Part shown: positions 34,801 through 43,461 of the stretch, one piece after another
Layout: each line of letters begins with the position of its first letter
Position numbering within the stretch: the first letter of the stretch is position 1
Assembly: GCA_016709305.1 (NCBI GenBank)
Contig: JADJNA010000019.1
Location: 1-64,000, forward strand
Length of the DNA stretch: 64,000 nucleotides
Direction of reading: 5' to 3'
From: Candidatus Villigracilis saccharophilus
GTDB taxonomy: Bacteria; Chloroflexota; Anaerolineae; Anaerolineales; Villigracilaceae
Made by a program: the position numbers and the translations under genes
Notes under the pieces: generated by a model
The model's input: the letters and a program-made list of their open reading frames with translations, nothing else
The model's database searches: none
What the model was told of the DNA's origin: nothing

Positions 34801-35944
34801 AGATGTTTTAATTCAGACCGTGCCTTGCTTAAACGTTGAGTTGTGATTCCAAGAAACGCCACCAATAACATTAGCAGTGTAAAACTGGTGATAGCCAAAA
34901 TGATCTGTGTGCGGTAGAGTTCCCAGAAGGAGTATTGACGGTTTTTAACGATGCTATCTGTCGGTATAAGGGATAAAGGGAGATCAAAGCGCTGTAAAGC
35001 CAGATGATCAAAAATAAAGCGATTGCTCTCGTTTTGCTCGATCGGGATGGAGTCGATCGCCTCGCCGCGCAAAACCCGCAAACTGATCCGCGCCGCATCG
35101 CGGGCTTGCTGATCGATGCTGTACATATACCCGCCGATGATGCCCGTCCCAATAAACTGATCGTAGCCGCCCATGACAGGCACGGAGGATACTGTGGTCA
35201 GTTCTTGTAATACTTCCAATGGGCGATACTTATTCCCTTCCGCATCTTCGAACATGGGATGGTAAAGAACGATCGAGGTTTTCGGCAGATTTCCAACCCG
35301 CTGTGTGATCTCTGCCAAAGGCAGGCCGGACAGGTCTGTAAACTTCACCTGTCCTTTCATATGCTCTTGCAGTTTTTGTATATGATCAAAAAATCCCTGT
35401 TCGATCTTCCCCGCGCCCATCACAAGCACAACCTCATTCAATTCAGGCATCGCTTTTAACAGCCATTGAACTGATTTTGTGCAATCCTCTGTCCCGCTCA
35501 CGCCAGTTACATTTCCTGGAAGATCTAATGCATCCAAATGTTCTGTAAAAACGTCATAAAAACAATCGGAGTATTCGGTAAAATTTCGGCATGCTGTGCC
35601 AGCCAGAGCTTCAGCATCGCCTCACTGCCAACGATGACCAGGTCAACCTGTTTGTTTTTATACTTGATTGTCAGGAAGTCAAAAATATTTTGTTGATAGG
35701 CGGGGTCGAAGAAACGATTGAGGTCGAGGTATTCATAATACACATCAAGGTTAAGATCGTCAGCTTTGCCAAACTCTTCACGAATTGCCTGCGAAGCGAT
35801 CAGGTTGGTGGACAGATCAATTTGAAAAGGAGAAAATACAAGTACTGTTTTTTTTGTCGGTTCGCCAGATGCGCTGGGAGTGTCAACTGCCAGCAAACAG
35901 CCAAGAAAGACAACCAGAAATAAAGCCCGAGTGAGAATTTTCAT
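31875..35944 (-). CDS. Membrane sensor with ABC-type binding domain, six PAS domains and GGDEF diguanylate cyclase (frameshifted)
   Basis: Two frames form one protein of about 1,355 residues. The first (35944-35525) has a signal peptide and the first half of a periplasmic substrate-binding-like domain ('KKTVLVFSPFQIDLSTNLI'). The second continues 'LDALDLPGNVTGVSG'. An extra T in the run at 35558-35562 would join them ('IVFYDVFTEHLDALDLPG'). A membrane helix ('IILAITSFTLLMLLVAFLG') follows, then a coiled coil, six PAS domains, each ending in an 'ITERK'-like linker, and a GGDEF domain with intact 'ARFGGDEFVLLFPE'. The inhibitory site R-E-I-D lies five residues before GGDEF, so product inhibition is likely. 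It should make cyclic di-GMP in response to a periplasmic ligand. The CheC and CheY-like genes follow on the same strand upstream. Confidence 0.85.
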
Positions 35945-36028
35945 GAGGAATCCTCTTTGCGCACGGTGCTTTTTAAGAACCGATTACCGGGCATACAAGC
36001 CCTGACAAACACGGCAGGAGAATCACTT

Positions 36029-36631
36029 CTAAATTCCCATGGCCCGGTTCACTGCTTCCAGCAACAAATCCAGGGAACCAACATCAAACACCAGGATAAT
36101 ATCGCCGGCGATCGACTCGGTCTCGAGTGTAAAACGTGTCTGCACCCAGACCACATAAGCATCAACCTGGGCTTGCGAGGTGGAGAGGATTACTTCAAAG
36201 GGGTTATCCACATAAATGGGCACCGAGTAAAAAACATGCAGTTTGAGTTCGTTGCCGATCGCGCCCATCACGCCGTTGAGAACAATGTTGCCCACCTCGG
36301 TCAGCGTCCCCACCCGCATTGCATCCAGATCGCTTGAGCCCGGTTCACTGCCGGTCAATATGCTCACCAGTTTGACGGCTCCTTCGGTTGGAAAAACCAG
36401 GGACGCGTTTCCTGAAAACGGTCCCTTGAATCCAAGCCGAACCGAGGAAAGGCTGCCGTTCCCCATGGATTGGATCTTGGTCTGCAGCTCTTCATGACTC
36501 ATCATTTCGACAACGGGCACATGCAGTTTGACCCGTGAATTCAGCATGGCATTCAGCACTCCGGCCGCATGTCCAACGCCGATATTGACCATTTCCTTTA
36601 AGGAATCGACCTGGCTAGGTAATAGACGCAT
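36029..36631 (-). CDS. CheC-family phosphatase
   Basis: 200 residues from the Met at 36631, which has AAGGAG upstream; it overlaps the preceding response regulator by 17 bases. Both CheC active-site motifs are present: 'LKEMVNIGVGHAAGVLNAM' near the N-terminus and 'LTEVGNIVLNGVMGAIGN' in the middle, each with the Glu and Asn used to dephosphorylate CheY-P. CheC proteins tune chemotaxis or related signalling. With a single-domain response regulator directly upstream, its likely substrate is that protein. The rest of a chemotaxis system (CheA, CheW, receptors) is not in this window. Confidence 0.85.
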   Translation of the reverse strand: MRLLPSQVDSLKEMVNIGVGHAAGVLNAMLNSRVKLHVPVVEMMSHEELQTKIQSMGNGSLSSVRLGFKGPFSGNASLVFPTEGAVKLVSILTGSEPGSSDLDAMRVGTLTEVGNIVLNGVMGAIGNELKLHVFYSVPIYVDNPFEVILSTSQAQVDAYVVWVQTRFTLETESIAGDIILVFDVGSLDLLLEAVNRAMGI

Positions 36632-37007
36632 TTCCAGACTCCTTGCCCTGGGGTTTAAGCGCCTGAGCGATCGCGGCGAGCACATCCTCGTCTCGCGACG
36701 GCTTGTTTAAAAAAGCGACAGCTCCCAAAGCCAAACATTCTGCCTTTGTCTCTTCCTGAATATCGGAGGTATGAATGATGACGGGTATGGTTACATGTTT
36801 TTCATGAAGCTCCTGCAGAACCTCCATGCCGCCGACTTTGGGCATGATCAGATCCAGCATCATACAATCAGGTTTATTGCTCGCGGCTATGGACAAACCT
36901 TCCTCGCCGTCGCTGCCTTCGATCACTTCATAGCCTGCGGCTTCGAGGATTTTCCGCAATTTGTTTCTTTGATACATTGAATCATCCACTAACAAAACCC
37001 GCGCCAT
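36615..37007 (-). CDS. Single-domain response regulator (CheY-like)
   Basis: 130 residues, a receiver domain plus a short tail. The start at 37007 (M-A-R-V-L-L-V-D-D-S) follows AAGGAGG; an earlier Met (37028) lies upstream of that site. Acidic pocket Asp-Asp in 'LLVDDSMYQR', phospho-acceptor Asp in 'DCMMLDLIMPKVGG', Thr in 'VIIHTSDIQ' and Lys in 'FLNKPSRDED'. It has no output domain, so it signals by protein contact. The operon order regulator-CheC-PAS/GGDEF sensor suggests a small pathway linked to cyclic di-GMP. Confidence 0.9.
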   Translation of the reverse strand: MARVLLVDDSMYQRNKLRKILEAAGYEVIEGSDGEEGLSIAASNKPDCMMLDLIMPKVGGMEVLQELHEKHVTIPVIIHTSDIQEETKAECLALGAVAFLNKPSRDEDVLAAIAQALKPQGKESGNASIT

Positions 37008-37067
37008 TTGTCCTCCTTGGACTCGCATGAGAAAGTATGCCGAATTCGAGCCTATCCTTATTTCAAT

Positions 37068-37100
37068 GAAAACAGGATACCTGAATGAAGGTATCCTGTC
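37068..37100 (-). terminator. Hairpin terminator of the FAD oxidoreductase gene
   Basis: On the minus strand ACAGGATACC pairs with GGTATCCTGT around an eight-base loop and is followed by TTTTCATT. Confidence 0.7.
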
Positions 37101-37226
37101 TGTAAAAACATTGTGAAAATTAATATAAGTGAGGTGCCACCTGTCTTAATGAGATGAGCCTTGGCGACAAATAATTCCGGGTAGCGCGAGAATCCCCACC
37201 CCGTTATGTGCACCACATTTTATGCT

Positions 37227-38642
37227 TCACGAATCAAATCCCAGTCCCAGCGCATCCAAAATCTTTAGCCATAAATTTCTTCGCCCGCCATGATCATCCG
37301 CGCGGTTGAGCGACCATCTTGTAAAGTTGACGATCGGCGAACGGAACGGTTCAGGCGGGAAGGGGAATGGTTTTGATTTCACCATCTGTAATTCGGTGCG
37401 TTCGGTCTTTTTGTTATCCAACAGATCCAGCATCACTTGTGCGCCGAAACGCGATGCGCCGACTCCAAGTCCTGTGTAGCCGAGCGCGTACGCAAGCTTG
37501 CCATGATAGGCTTTGCCCCAAAAGGCGGTGTAGCGTGAGCAGGTGTCTATCACGCCGCCCCAGGCATGGGTGAAGCGCAGTCCTGTCAACTGGGGGAATG
37601 TTTGAAAGAAGTGTTCAGCCAGTCGCGCAAAAGATCCGGGCCGATTTTCCAGATGCGGAGCAACTCCATTGTTTGGATAATATATGGCGTCGAATCCGCC
37701 CCATAGAATCCGTCCATCCGCAGTGGTGCGATAATAATGGAATTGATTCCCGTTATCGCTCAGTCCCTCACGCCCGTGCCAGCCAATCGCGTCGCGCTGT
37801 TCCTTTGAAAGCGGCTCGGTCATCAGCACGTAATCATAAACAGGCACAACGTAAAATGAAAGACGTTTGAGCAGGGGCGGAAACGCATTCGTGGCAAGTG
37901 CAACACGTTTTGCTTTGACTTGACCGTAATGTGTTTTAACGAAAACCAAATCTCGCTTCTCTGCCAATGCTGTGACCTGAGTGCGCTCATACAGGCGGAC
38001 TCCAACTTCCAGGCATGCCCGCCTCAAACCCCACGCCAACTGCGCCGGGTTGACCATTGCCACGGAGTGATCGTGAATCCCTGCAAGGTAGGTGGGTGAG
38101 TTGGCAATTGCCTGCATTTGTTCCTTGCCTAAAAATTGAACATGCTCCCCATATTGCGCGGAGTGTTCGGCTTCTTCACGTAGCTCCTCGATTTGATATT
38201 CTTCATTGGCGACGTTGATCTCGCCTGAACGAATAAAGTCGCATTCAATTTTGAATTGCTTGATGGTGGCTTCGATTTCATCCAGATTTTTGTGCCCCAA
38301 CTCCACCAGCTTGGACATTTCCTTTGGCCAGCGATTCAACCCATTTTGAAATGAATGGGTCAATGACGAAGCCATAAAACCGCCATTTCGTCCGCTGGCC
38401 CCGCTGCCCGTTTCCCCCGCTTCAAGTAAGACCACAGTACGATTTGGTTCAGACTGTTTTGCGGTCAACGCGGTCCACAATCCTGTGAAGCCCCCGCCGA
38501 TGATGACAAGGTCTGCCTCGATGTTCTCTGTCAATGCCGAGGCAGGCTCGGGGCGCTGCGGGTCATCCAGCCAGAACGGCGTGAGCTTAACATCCGCAAG
38601 AGACCGCAAGGTCTCCGGACGCGGAGTGTTCGAGAAAATCAT
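37227..38642 (-). CDS. FAD-dependent oxidoreductase (DAO / glycine oxidase-like family)
   Basis: 471 residues. The N-terminal dinucleotide-binding motif is 'DLVIIGGGFTGLWTALTA', followed by 'VVLLEAGETGSGASGRNGGF', the pattern of D-amino-acid and amine oxidases such as PuuB/YgaF relatives. A C-terminal FAD contact is seen in 'ALGYTGLGVGASRFGAQVMLDL'. It likely oxidises an amine or amino acid with release of hydrogen peroxide or electron transfer. The last 80 residues contain a W-R-x-W-like segment common in gamma-glutamylputrescine oxidase-like proteins. Monocistronic, ended by a hairpin at 37068. Confidence 0.85.
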   Translation of the reverse strand: MIFSNTPRPETLRSLADVKLTPFWLDDPQRPEPASALTENIEADLVIIGGGFTGLWTALTAKQSEPNRTVVLLEAGETGSGASGRNGGFMASSLTHSFQNGLNRWPKEMSKLVELGHKNLDEIEATIKQFKIECDFIRSGEINVANEEYQIEELREEAEHSAQYGEHVQFLGKEQMQAIANSPTYLAGIHDHSVAMVNPAQLAWGLRRACLEVGVRLYERTQVTALAEKRDLVFVKTHYGQVKAKRVALATNAFPPLLKRLSFYVVPVYDYVLMTEPLSKEQRDAIGWHGREGLSDNGNQFHYYRTTADGRILWGGFDAIYYPNNGVAPHLENRPGSFARLAEHFFQTFPQLTGLRFTHAWGGVIDTCSRYTAFWGKAYHGKLAYALGYTGLGVGASRFGAQVMLDLLDNKKTERTELQMVKSKPFPFPPEPFRSPIVNFTRWSLNRADDHGGRRNLWLKILDALGLGFDS

Positions 38643-38777
38643 AAAGTCTCCAGTTTCGCGGCTTGCATACCTATTGACAAGTCATGCAAGTTCATAGAAT
38701 TTTTTTCGCAGTTAAGTGTAATGGGACGAGCGGGAACGGTCAAATGAGTTCTGTTGAATCGTTCAAAGACAAGGTGA

Positions 38778-39155
38778 TCAGTCTTTGGCTTTATCGTATA
38801 AAACTTTTCCCCGCGTAAGAATTTCCCGCAGGAAGAAATTCTCCTTTTTTTCTTTTTCTTCCAAAATTTCTCTGGGAGTCTTCACCAAAATATCCGCTGG
38901 GAACTCGCGCGGATTGAGAATATTGGAGACCAGCACATAACGATCCACGCGCTTTGCGTGGGTTTTCATGATGATCAGCAGATCCACATCGCTGTCCGCG
39001 GTCGGGGTGCCGTATGCGTACGATCCAAATAAAATGATCTTCTCGGGCCGCAGCGCAGTGACAAGCTTATCCACCGCCACGGGCAGGGTTTTCGCTACCG
39101 GGGGAAAGCCGCGTGGGCGGATGTAGGTCTGGTAGGGCAATGGAAGCGGAAGCAT
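38778..39155 (-). CDS. Nucleotidyltransferase-domain protein (MNT-like)
   Basis: 125 residues. The minimal nucleotidyltransferase motif G-S-x(n)-D-x-D is plain in 'LFGSYAYGTPTADSDVDLLIIM', with a third carboxylate candidate in 'PADILVKTPRE'. Such small proteins often pair with a HEPN partner as MNT/HEPN toxin-antitoxin systems, in which the nucleotidyltransferase AMPylates the partner. I see no HEPN gene on either side (38643-38777 is non-coding), so this is an orphan or works with a distant partner. Confidence 0.82.
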   Translation of the reverse strand: MLPLPLPYQTYIRPRGFPPVAKTLPVAVDKLVTALRPEKIILFGSYAYGTPTADSDVDLLIIMKTHAKRVDRYVLVSNILNPREFPADILVKTPREILEEKEKKENFFLREILTRGKVLYDKAKD

Positions 39156-39238
39156 CGCCGCATTTTACCATCAACACACTGCTTTATTCAAAGCGAAATC
39201 GGTCTAAATAGCGCTTTGACTTAATTTTAATCAACCTC

Positions 39239-39267
39239 TTGACAAAATAGAACATGTGTTCTAAAAT
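39239..39267 (+). promoter_or_regulatory. Promoter with LexA-type operator
   Basis: TTGACA (39239-39244), a 17-base spacer and TAAAAT (39262-39267). Within the spacer lies GAACATGTGTTC (39250-39261), a perfect palindrome of the form GAAC-N4-GTTC that matches the Gram-positive LexA box (CGAACRNRYGTTYC) in its core. A repressor bound here would cover the promoter. Confidence 0.65.
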
Positions 39268-39295
39268 TCTGCAACAAATAAACAAGGAGATCAAA

Positions 39296-40111
39296 ATGAC
39301 TACTTTACGTAATCCGCTTATTGATGGCTTGAAAACGGTCTGGTACAAACTAACTCACAACCTAAAATTCAATCGCGGCGCCGCGTGGGGAGTGATGATC
39401 ATAGGTGCCTTGCTGTCCTTTGAGATATTTAACTTTAGCACGACTCAGTTTGCCTTGCACGATATGCTTGGCGACCTGACTTTTATCGGTTTGCGCTGGT
39501 CTACCGTCCTTGCGATCGCCTTCTGCGGCATTGACTTTGCCGGCATCGCCCGCATATTCACTCCCGAACAGGGGCGTGATGAGCCAACCGAAGTATATTA
39601 TCTCTTTGGAGCATGGGTTCTCGCTGCTGGCTTCAATGCAACCCTTACCTGGTGGGGTGTGGCGGTCGCCATCAATAACAACCCAAATTTGCAAGGCAGC
39701 GCGGTCATGAGCGCAGAGACCCTTACCAAGGCTGTTCCGATCTTTATCGCCGCAATGGTCTGGCTGATCCGCCTTCTTATTATAGGTACCTTCTCACTCG
39801 CGGGTGACCGATTATTCTCTACGGCCTCTGCTTCACAAAGACAAACTCAACCTTCCTACAATAATCCACAGCCTCGACAATCTGGTTACCAGCCTCAACA
39901 TCGCCCTGTCAACCAGCCGGTCAATCAGCCTGTTCTGCGTCCCGCATCGCAGATCAACCGCCCCGTAAACTCCGGCAATTCCGTGGGATTCAAACCCGCC
40001 CCGAAACCTGCTGTATCACAACAAAGTTCATTCATCCCGCCTGAACCGACCTACCATCCTGTTTCCTACAATTCACGCGCATCTGAAAGTGTAAGTCATT
40101 ACGACGCGTAA
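39296..40111 (+). CDS. Membrane protein of unknown function with Pro/Gln-rich tail
   Basis: 271 residues from the Met at 39296, preceded by AAGGAG. Four hydrophobic segments are visible ('GAAWGVMIIGALLSFEIF', 'WSTVLAIAFCGIDFAGIA', 'YYLFGAWVLAAGFNATLTWWGVAVAI' in part, 'AVPIFIAAMVWLIRLLIIG'). The last 100 residues are a disordered Gln/Pro/Asn-rich tail ('RQSGYQPQHRPVNQPVNQP'). I do not recognise the family. A LexA-like operator overlaps its promoter, and a lytic transglycosylase gene follows 62 bases later, so the pair may form a DNA-damage-induced, wall-related unit such as part of a mobile element; that is inference. Confidence 0.7.
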   Translation: MTTLRNPLIDGLKTVWYKLTHNLKFNRGAAWGVMIIGALLSFEIFNFSTTQFALHDMLGDLTFIGLRWSTVLAIAFCGIDFAGIARIFTPEQGRDEPTEVYYLFGAWVLAAGFNATLTWWGVAVAINNNPNLQGSAVMSAETLTKAVPIFIAAMVWLIRLLIIGTFSLAGDRLFSTASASQRQTQPSYNNPQPRQSGYQPQHRPVNQPVNQPVLRPASQINRPVNSGNSVGFKPAPKPAVSQQSSFIPPEPTYHPVSYNSRASESVSHYDA

Positions 40112-40173
40112 CCAACCTAAAACAAATCGAAACTCGAGCCGGGTCCTTATGACCCAAAAGAGAAAGGATATGC

Positions 40174-40866
40174 ATGCCCCGCGCTCGCCCAACAAGAATA
40201 TACCGGCAAACAGCCGCGGCCCCGCACGAACAAGGCAGCGGCTGTTTGTCTGGTTTTACAGTCGTGCCGCTCGCGGTCATCGCAATCAGCGTGATCCTGG
40301 CATCATTTGCATGGAAGACAACTCCGATTCTTCCAACTTCGGTGGACGCATTGCCGCCCGCCGCTTCGACAGGCATTGCCCCCATCTTTAGGATCGAAAT
40401 CCAATATTGGGCAGACTCGATCTCAAAGTGGGCAGCCGCTTCACAGCTGGACCCAAACCTGGTTGCCACTGTTATGCAAATCGAATCCTGCGGGGATCCG
40501 CGTGCCATATCAAGCGCCGGTGCCATGGGATTGTTTCAGGTCATGCCGTTTCATTTCTATGCTGTTGATAATCCCTATGACCCGCAAACCAATGCTGCGC
40601 GGGGACTCGCATACCTTTCCAGATCACTAGCTACTGGAGGCGGAGATGCGCGGCTGGCTATGGCTGGTTACAACGGCGGAATCGGCGTTATCGGACGCGC
40701 TGAGTGGAACTGGCCGGCTCAAACGAAAAGATATGTTCAATATGGCGCGCCAATATACGAAGATGCAAAAAAAGGGGTTGATTCCAGCCCGGCGCTGAAT
40801 CAATGGTATGAAAACTATGGAGTGAGTCTATGCCGGCAGGCGCATTTGAGATTGGGCTTGCCATAG
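40174..40866 (+). CDS. Lytic transglycosylase, SLT domain, membrane-anchored
   Basis: 230 residues with AAAGGATATGC before the ATG. A single N-terminal hydrophobic anchor ('VVPLAVIAISVILASFAW', about 28-47) is followed by a goose-type lysozyme/SLT domain. The catalytic Glu is in 'VATVMQIESCGDPRAIS', with 'SAGAMGLFQVMPFHF' and 'RLAMAGYNGG' as the other conserved blocks. It cleaves the MurNAc-GlcNAc bond of peptidoglycan. Small anchored SLT proteins often serve conjugation or secretion machines. It lies downstream of the LexA-box membrane protein and probably in the same transcript. Confidence 0.85.
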   Translation: MPRARPTRIYRQTAAAPHEQGSGCLSGFTVVPLAVIAISVILASFAWKTTPILPTSVDALPPAASTGIAPIFRIEIQYWADSISKWAAASQLDPNLVATVMQIESCGDPRAISSAGAMGLFQVMPFHFYAVDNPYDPQTNAARGLAYLSRSLATGGGDARLAMAGYNGGIGVIGRAEWNWPAQTKRYVQYGAPIYEDAKKGVDSSPALNQWYENYGVSLCRQAHLRLGLP

Positions 40867-40882
40867 TGGTGAAGTTAAACGT

Positions 40883-42256
40883 CTACTGTAGAATACCAAG
40901 CCAGATCACGAATGTGGTGCCTTTTCCCTCTTTTGATTCAACTTTGATCTGTCCGCCGTGATGTTCCACGATCCAATGCGCGATCGACAGACCCAGACCA
41001 AATCCGCTGGTAGTCGAACGAGTGCGGGACTTTTCAGCGCGATAGAAACGGTCAAAGATGTGCGGCAGGTCTTCAGCTGGAATGCCAGGTCCTGTATCTC
41101 GAATAATGATGCGCGCCTGTTCTCCGATCTTTGCCAGACTTAGATAAACATCTCCGCCCGCAGGGGTGTACTGGATCGCATTGGAGGCTAAATTCAAGAT
41201 TACTTGTTTCAAACGGTCCCGGTCGCCATTGACCATCACTTGATCAATTTCATTGAGATGGACATGTAATTTGCTGCCAGCCAGTATTCGCATCTCTGTG
41301 AAGACTTCTGTTAGCAGAAGATCCAATTCAACTGGTTTGAGTACAAGGGTCAGCTTCCCCGATTCAGCTTGAGCCAGCATGAGCAAGCCGCCAACCAGAC
41401 GTGTGAGCCTGCCCGCCTCTTGATCGATACTGCTTAGTGATTCTTCATCTGCCTGCTTCATGCGGCGGATGAGGTCTACGTTGCCCTTGATGACAGTTAG
41501 CGGCGTACGCAGCTCGTGGCTGACGTCCGCGAGAAAGCGTTGTTGGGATGTAAAGAGGGATTCCAAACGTTCGAGTGTCTGGTTGAACGAAACAACCAGG
41601 TCGCCTATTTCATCTTCCTTATTTCCACGTTCCTGATAGGGGATACGCCGTGAAAGATCGTCTGCGCGGTTGATCTGGTCAACGGTCTCTGCAATGGACT
41701 CAAGGGGGGATAGCGCGCGTCCCAGAATAACCCATGAACCAATTGCAGACATGAGAACCGCCACAACCGCGATCACTGCCATGATCGAAAGCAGGTTGCC
41801 GCGTGTTGCATCCACCACGCTCAGGCTTGCTCCAACCTGTAAAGTGCCAATAACGCGTTCTCTCAACATAAGTGGAACGCTCAACACTCGCAGGTGGGCT
41901 CCATCAAGATATGAATCTTCATAGATGGCTAGGCCAGCATTCAGTCCCGCAGGATCGAGGGATTTGGTCAATGTCCCAATGCTTGGAGAGGTCGCGATCA
42001 GCTTTCCGTCCGGTGCCCACACCTGGATATACGCGTTCGAGGTCATATCCAATGGGGGCAGGCTGATCAAGTTCAATTCGCCCAGCGCATTAACTTTGGT
42101 AACCTGGGTGATGTCGCGAACAACCACAGCCAGCATGCTGTCAACTTGATTCAGCAGGATCACATTAACAAGGATGTATACAGATGCTCCAAAGATAAGT
42201 AAAATTCCACCCATGAAAGTTGAGTAAAGCAAGGTAAAACGCTGACGCAGAGTCAT
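40883..42256 (-). CDS. Two-component sensor histidine kinase (HAMP, HisKA)
   Basis: 457 residues. The first helix (about 10-35, 'LLYSTFMGGILLIFGASVYILVN' in part) and second helix (about 150-175, 'LLSIMAVIAVVAVLMSAIGSW') frame an extracytoplasmic sensor domain. A HAMP domain follows ('RALSPLESIAETVDQINR'), then the H-box 'FLADVSHELRTPLTVIKGN' and a HATPase_c domain with 'NLASNAIQYTPAGG', 'IRDTGPGIPAEDLPHIFDRF' and 'GFGLGLSIAHWIVEHHGG'. It pairs with the OmpR-type regulator gene 74 bases upstream on the same strand. Confidence 0.93.
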   Translation of the reverse strand: MTLRQRFTLLYSTFMGGILLIFGASVYILVNVILLNQVDSMLAVVVRDITQVTKVNALGELNLISLPPLDMTSNAYIQVWAPDGKLIATSPSIGTLTKSLDPAGLNAGLAIYEDSYLDGAHLRVLSVPLMLRERVIGTLQVGASLSVVDATRGNLLSIMAVIAVVAVLMSAIGSWVILGRALSPLESIAETVDQINRADDLSRRIPYQERGNKEDEIGDLVVSFNQTLERLESLFTSQQRFLADVSHELRTPLTVIKGNVDLIRRMKQADEESLSSIDQEAGRLTRLVGGLLMLAQAESGKLTLVLKPVELDLLLTEVFTEMRILAGSKLHVHLNEIDQVMVNGDRDRLKQVILNLASNAIQYTPAGGDVYLSLAKIGEQARIIIRDTGPGIPAEDLPHIFDRFYRAEKSRTRSTTSGFGLGLSIAHWIVEHHGGQIKVESKEGKGTTFVIWLGILQ

Positions 42257-42329
42257 GAAGGAATTGTAATGATCCGAGTTTAAGATAACCTGAGAAAAAA
42301 TAAGCGGCAGTTAGACTGCCGCTTTCAAT

Positions 42330-43007
42330 TTACGGATTTTCCCTCAACACATATCCGACACCGCGGACCGTATGGATCAGGCGGATCTCGCCTTCCCCTT
42401 CAAGTTTCTGGCGCAGATAACGGATATATACTTCGAGCACGTTGCTCTCACCACCGAAGTCGTATCCCCAGACGCGGTCAAAGATCACTTCACGGGTTAG
42501 CACTTGTTTCGGGTGACGCAGGAATAATTCAAGTAATTCATATTCTTTGGCGGTCAATGCCACCATACGATTGCCGCGTGCGGCCTGGCGTGAGCCAGTA
42601 TCAAGTGAAAGATCCGCAAATTTCAGCACAGGGATGCGTTCTGGTTGTGTACGGCGCAGTAGGGCGCGCACACGCGCCAGCAGTTCATCGAGATTGAACG
42701 GCTTGACCATGTAATCGTCCGCGCCGGCGTCCAACCCTTGAATGCGATCCTGCACAGTGTCTTTGGCAGTTAGCATTAAAATGGGTATCGAGCCGCCTGT
42801 GCGCAGGCGATGGCAGACTTCCAATCCATCCATGCCGGGCAGCATCCAGTCCAGAACGACAAGATCTGGTGTGTGGTCACGGGCTGCGATCAGCCCCATG
42901 CGCCCATCGATGGCAGTGTCTACGGTGTAGCCTTCATAAGCCAGTCCGCGCTGCAATAATTTCAGAATTGCTTGATCGTCTTCAATAATTAGGATGCGCT
43001 CATTCAT
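42330..43007 (-). CDS. OmpR/PhoB-family response regulator
   Basis: 225 residues from the Met at 43007 (M-N-E-R-I-L-I-I-E-D-D), chosen for AAGGAG at eight-base spacing. The receiver domain has phospho-acceptor Asp in 'DLVVLDWMLPGMDGLEV' and Lys in 'DYMVKPFNLDELLAR'. The C-terminal winged helix has 'LTAKEYELLELFLRHPKQVL', 'DRVWGYDF' and 'VYIRYLRQKLE'. It is transcribed before the cognate kinase. The stimulus and regulon are not visible. A consensus promoter and T-box for serS lie in the divergent gap. Confidence 0.93.
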   Translation of the reverse strand: MNERILIIEDDQAILKLLQRGLAYEGYTVDTAIDGRMGLIAARDHTPDLVVLDWMLPGMDGLEVCHRLRTGGSIPILMLTAKDTVQDRIQGLDAGADDYMVKPFNLDELLARVRALLRRTQPERIPVLKFADLSLDTGSRQAARGNRMVALTAKEYELLELFLRHPKQVLTREVIFDRVWGYDFGGESNVLEVYIRYLRQKLEGEGEIRLIHTVRGVGYVLRENP

Positions 43008-43118
43008 GGCAGTTACTCCTTGATAAAAATATACCACAAAAATGTTGGTTTGTGAAGATCCTCTAACAAATTTTCAAAAGGGTTTTCGAATGATTAAATT
43101 ATACACGTTTCAAATTTC

Positions 43119-43146
43119 TTGACATCCTTCCCGCGGGGGGTATAAT
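43119..43146 (+). promoter_or_regulatory. serS promoter
   Basis: Perfect TTGACA (43119-43124), a 16-base GC-rich spacer and perfect TATAAT (43141-43146), giving a leader of about 310 bases. Confidence 0.85.
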
Positions 43147-43159
43147 TTTATGAAATAAA

Positions 43160-43440
43160 ACCAGCGTGAAAAAAAGTAATCATGTAACTGTCCAGTGAGT
43201 CGTCGGGTGGTGTGAGACGATCAGCCAGATGATGAAATCCTCTTCGCCAGTGTTGTTCTTGCAGGAATAGTTGGAAGATCTGACGCCGCTATTGTAAGAG
43301 AACCGGGCTGCTCCCGTTACAGCGCAAGCCAAGATTGTTCCCTCAAGCAAGACCTCTCCAAAGGGGATGGGGCGCAATGAAAGCAGGTGGCACCACGAGA
43401 CGCCCCCTCGTCCTGCAAATGGACCGGGGGCGTATTGTAT
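43160..43440 (+). promoter_or_regulatory. T-box riboswitch upstream of serS
   Basis: The leader contains the T-box core GGTGGCACCACG (43387-43398), which in the family binds the uncharged tRNA acceptor end. It is followed by a terminator-like hairpin whose arms are ACGCCCCC (43400-43407) and GGGGGCGT (43426-43433), with TCC/GGA pairing inside and a T-rich tail. Upstream sequence shows several stem-forming stretches suitable for Stem I; I could not place the serine specifier codon with confidence. Uncharged tRNA-Ser would stabilise the antiterminator and switch on serS. Confidence 0.8.
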
Positions 43441-43461
43441 TAATGCACTTGGAGGTGCAAA

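Noticed and set aside
38778..39155. MNT/HEPN toxin-antitoxin system
   Set aside because: The nucleotidyltransferase is present but no HEPN-like gene flanks it.
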